This document shows, piece after piece, positions 12,992-15,107 of a DNA stretch of 15,107 bases. The position numbers and the translations under genes are program-made. The stretch comes from Candidatus Thorarchaeota archaeon (GTDB taxonomy: Archaea; Asgardarchaeota; Thorarchaeia; Thorarchaeales; Thorarchaeaceae): NCBI GenBank assembly GCA_016840245.1, contig JAEOST010000082.1, forward strand, positions 1-15,107, read 5' to 3'. Every line of letters starts with the position of its first letter. Positions within the stretch are counted from its first letter, which is position 1. A model generated the notes under the pieces. The model did no database searches. It was not told the DNA's origin and saw only the letters and a list, made by a program, of their open reading frames with translations.

Positions 12992-13567
12992 CTAGGAATC
13001 CAGACCGTTATCTAGGGCCCACTCTAGGACTCGAGAGGCCTGAGAGCTTGCCATTCCCCAACTATTCAGATTCGAAACAAGCTTCCGAACTCCTGTCACC
13101 CAGTCTCGAAGGAGGTCTCTGACACGTTTCTGTATATTTGGGTCATCTGATTCTTCTAAGACTGGAAGAAGCTTATCGATGAGACTCTGAGAGAGAATCA
13201 AAATAGCCTCCAAACGTGCAATCCACTCCTCACGAGGAAGGCCTGTGAGTGTCTGTGCAACAGCTAAGTGATAATCATGTTGAGCTGTAAGGTAGCGAAT
13301 ACGCCAGCTTAGTACCTCAATCAAGAGAGTACGATGTGCATTACTTGGTGCTGTCTTCATTAACAGTGTGAAGAATCGTTCACACATCTCATCAGCAGAT
13401 TGACTGGCATCATAGTATAAGGCCATGGCTTGTTGGTATTCCTCGTTGGCGAGGAGTTCTTGGGCCTCAGAAATAGCGTTCTTGAATCTATCAAGTAGGT
13501 CGCGTGTAGAGCTGCTCTCAGCGTCTGCAGGTCTTTTATCATCGCTTCCTATCATTTTGAACGCCAC
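12992..13567 (-). CDS. All-helical protein of unknown function
   Basis: The protein has 191 residues from GTG 13567; the ATG at 13555 is an alternative start, and neither has a strong Shine-Dalgarno site. After a charged, probably disordered 20-residue start, about 23-190 is predicted helical. It contains a helix pair resembling one TPR unit (NAISEAQELLANEEYQQAMA then LYYDASQSADEM) and later NSWGMASSQASRVLEWALDN. TATA-like GATATAAC lies about 35 nt upstream of the start. I do not recognise the family. It may be a scaffold or adaptor. It is convergent with the CxxC gene at a 38-nt distance. Confidence 0.6.
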   Translation of the reverse strand: MAFKMIGSDDKRPADAESSSTRDLLDRFKNAISEAQELLANEEYQQAMALYYDASQSADEMCERFFTLLMKTAPSNAHRTLLIEVLSWRIRYLTAQHDYHLAVAQTLTGLPREEWIARLEAILILSQSLIDKLLPVLEESDDPNIQKRVRDLLRDWVTGVRKLVSNLNSWGMASSQASRVLEWALDNGLDS

Positions 13568-13757
13568 ATTTCCAATTTATCATAACGTATAGACTGTTAT
13601 ATCCTCAGAACCTATCAAAGTTGACTAGTAATTTGTATTAGATACTTTGTAGTGTCTATGTCTGCCCACATCTGAGACTTTTGGGGTTAGTGGACCTCGA
13701 AAAAGAACCCATATTTCAGTTTGTAGTACAACATCAAACAACCATTGGATGTTTGCG

Positions 13758-14738
13758 TCATTCACTGAAGGGCGGAAGATGTGTCTGCTTGTATTCAGCA
13801 GTACTTTCCACCCAATGTAGGAATGCCTCACTTGGAGGATGCTCTCTGTAAAGTTGGGGTCTCTTCGCCTCCAAACATTGGTTTTCAAGTCCTGCAAGTT
13901 CGGCCATTGTTGAAACCTTATGTCCGACTTGATTTGCCTCATTATATACTGGTTGGAGCCAAGTACTCCATTCTTCATTCCTCATGAGATGATGGTCTAT
14001 GATGAGAGTTGAGATCGATGTTGAGAGTGTTTTCATTGAGTTCATCGCAGCTTCTCGATCTCGAATAAGAAATCGACTCAAGTATATTGGTGGCCCTCCA
14101 ACAATAGCTAGGTCTGGTTTGCATGATTGTATGTATCTACAAGTATCAACAGAGACAGGGCCTTGGACATCTGGAGCAAAAAGCACACGTTTGTCCCCGT
14201 ACTCAATCGTTGTTGCTATTACAAAACCAAGACGCGTATCATCAGGACCATGGGGGAGAGGATGAGAGCATGAAACAGTAGTATCACCAAATTCGAAACT
14301 CTTACTATCTGACCAATCAATACGCTCTACAATGTCGCGAACATCACGCTCGAAGTAAAATCCCCTTCTCCTCTGGGAGGGGTTGATACGTTCTCTGTTA
14401 TCTTTTGCAATAACGTGTTTCCCCTCGAATATTCGTTGCAATTCCTCCAGGGAGCTGAAGATGTATCTGAAGTCAGTAAACCCAGGTCTGACATGATCGA
14501 AATGATAATGAGATATTGAGATCACATCTGCTTGACGCGCCGCTACAAAGATAGATTGTAGAGTATGCATCAATGTTTGATATTCCATAGGATGGGGTTC
14601 AAGACTGTGACGCATTGATAGTGCAGCTGAAGGGTCCAGCAGGAGTGTGATATCTGGGGTCACGATTTTCGTACACAGAGACCTAACTCCCATACTCTCT
14701 GCGCCCAGTGGGTGAATCTCAATCTCGCCAACGTTCAA
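13758..14738 (-). CDS. UPF0282-family metallo-beta-lactamase-fold protein
   Basis: The protein has 326 residues. The start HPLGAESMGVRSLCTKIVTP is the hallmark of UPF0282 archaeal proteins. HYHFDH at 77-82 is the metal-binding HxHxDH motif. Further likely ligands are H163 (PLPHG), D190 (FAPDVQG) and H249-H250 (LIIDHHLMR). The fold is that of a di-metal hydrolase. The family's substrate is not known to me. The TTG start overlaps the TGA stop of the upstream Nudix gene in TTGA (14735-14738), with GGAAGGG about 7 nt upstream, so translation is coupled. That suggests shared regulation with the Nudix enzyme. Confidence 0.87.
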   Translation of the reverse strand: MNVGEIEIHPLGAESMGVRSLCTKIVTPDITLLLDPSAALSMRHSLEPHPMEYQTLMHTLQSIFVAARQADVISISHYHFDHVRPGFTDFRYIFSSLEELQRIFEGKHVIAKDNRERINPSQRRRGFYFERDVRDIVERIDWSDSKSFEFGDTTVSCSHPLPHGPDDTRLGFVIATTIEYGDKRVLFAPDVQGPVSVDTCRYIQSCKPDLAIVGGPPIYLSRFLIRDREAAMNSMKTLSTSISTLIIDHHLMRNEEWSTWLQPVYNEANQVGHKVSTMAELAGLENQCLEAKRPQLYREHPPSEAFLHWVESTAEYKQTHLPPFSE

Positions 14739-15107
14739 TCTTCAGCCCTTCGGAAGTAATTCAAATGATATCCATCATCCTGCACAAGTTCAGCCTCGTA
14801 AAACACATCCGTTTCTGGTCCATCAACAAACTGCCTAAACATGTACCAGTCAGATGGAACAAACTGATTTTGTTTTGTTTCAATGTCATCACGAGAGAAG
14901 ACTGCAAGCTCACCTTCGGTGTGCTCTCCAACGTAGTCCTCAATCTCTGCATATCCGATAAATATCAGAAAATGTGAAATCAAAGATCCTGTGCTATCCA
15001 ATAACCTCTCGGAAACAAATCCGCGATGGTTGTAGTTCTGAATACGAGGTGTAGTTGTTTCCTCCATGACTTCTCGTAGTGCAGCAGTGCGTATATGCTC
15101 CCCTAGA
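14735..15107 (-). CDS. Nudix hydrolase, C-terminal part (cut by right window edge)
   Basis: The reading frame is open to the window edge, with no start yet seen. The ATG at 15067 is internal. Just before it, the translated edge reads LGEHIRTAALREVMEETT, which is the Nudix box (E-x7-R-E-U-x-E-E), so the catalytic helix is intact. The usual Gly after EE(T) is Thr here. After the box, HFLIFIGY and EGELAVFSRDDI are the strand and loop seen in Nudix proteins, and FVPSDWYMFRQF is the closing helix. About 124 residues are visible; 25 or more at the N-terminus are missing. The family cleaves nucleoside diphosphates linked to another moiety, but the substrate cannot be judged from this part. It is the upstream partner of the UPF0282 gene in an overlapping pair. 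Confidence 0.85.
   Translation of the reverse strand, partial: LGEHIRTAALREVMEETTTPRIQNYNHRGFVSERLLDSTGSLISHFLIFIGYAEIEDYVGEHTEGELAVFSRDDIETKQNQFVPSDWYMFRQFVDGPETDVFYEAELVQDDGYHLNYFRRAED

Noticed and set aside
13625..13978. 117-codon minus-strand frame
   Set aside because: It overlaps the 3' part of the UPF0282 gene in another frame and shows no domain.
15065..15067. ATG at 15067 as the start of the right-edge gene
   Set aside because: The frame continues to the window edge and encodes the Nudix box directly upstream, so this Met is internal.

Overview
The window looks like an archaeal chromosome segment, most likely from an Asgard-type archaeon. The archaeal evidence is: an inositol-1-phosphate synthase of the kind that feeds archaeal inositol lipids, a UPF0282 metallo-beta-lactamase-fold protein, a DUF4443 winged-helix protein beside a helicase-less XPF nuclease, an M42 aminopeptidase, and BRE/TATA-type promoters combined with Shine-Dalgarno sites. 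The Asgard leaning is inference. It rests on a Rab-like small GTPase, a second GTPase that begins after a longin-like N-terminal domain, a longin-like protein with winged helices, and a SNAP-like helical-repeat protein. Thorarchaeia would fit, but the sequence alone does not prove it. No mobile element, CRISPR array, tRNA or rRNA was seen.

Layout. Positions 1-395 (minus) hold the N-terminus of a longin-like/GTPase fusion that runs off the left edge just as its P-loop begins. Positions 396-1155 have no protein gene. They contain a strongly structured element of about 300 nt (580-879) whose wobble pairing, UUCG loop and upstream BRE/TATA all indicate transcription from the minus strand. It looks like a non-coding RNA whose class I could not assign. 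Next on the minus strand come a longin-like/double winged-helix protein (1156-2289) and thymidylate kinase (2450-3091), separated by two tandem terminators.

From 3530 to 8153 the genes run on the plus strand. Three encode membrane or surface proteins: a DUF4430 anchored protein, a sequon-rich surface protein, and an ECF-type S component. They are followed by the DUF4443 regulator and the XPF-like nuclease, then a separately promoted inositol-phosphate synthase with a strong terminator. Convergent to that are the minus-strand M42 aminopeptidase (8228-9370) and Rab-like GTPase (9444-9956).

A ribbon-helix-helix regulator (10217-10405) lies behind three tandem palindromes that probably form its own operator. 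It is followed by a half-size FtsX-like permease and its LolD/MacB-type ATPase, ending in a terminator. A SNAP-like helical-repeat/winged-helix protein and a 72-residue CxxC protein complete the plus-strand genes. The right end is minus strand: a helical protein of unknown function, a UPF0282 MBL-fold protein, and a Nudix hydrolase cut by the window edge. The Nudix gene overlaps UPF0282 by four bases.

The window mixes housekeeping (tmk, inositol phosphate, DNA repair, peptidase) with lineage-specific regulation and membrane-traffic-like modules. Non-ATG starts are common: TTG at 3091, 5521 and 14738, and GTG at 2289, 10491 and 13567. Several are supported by the placement of the Shine-Dalgarno site.
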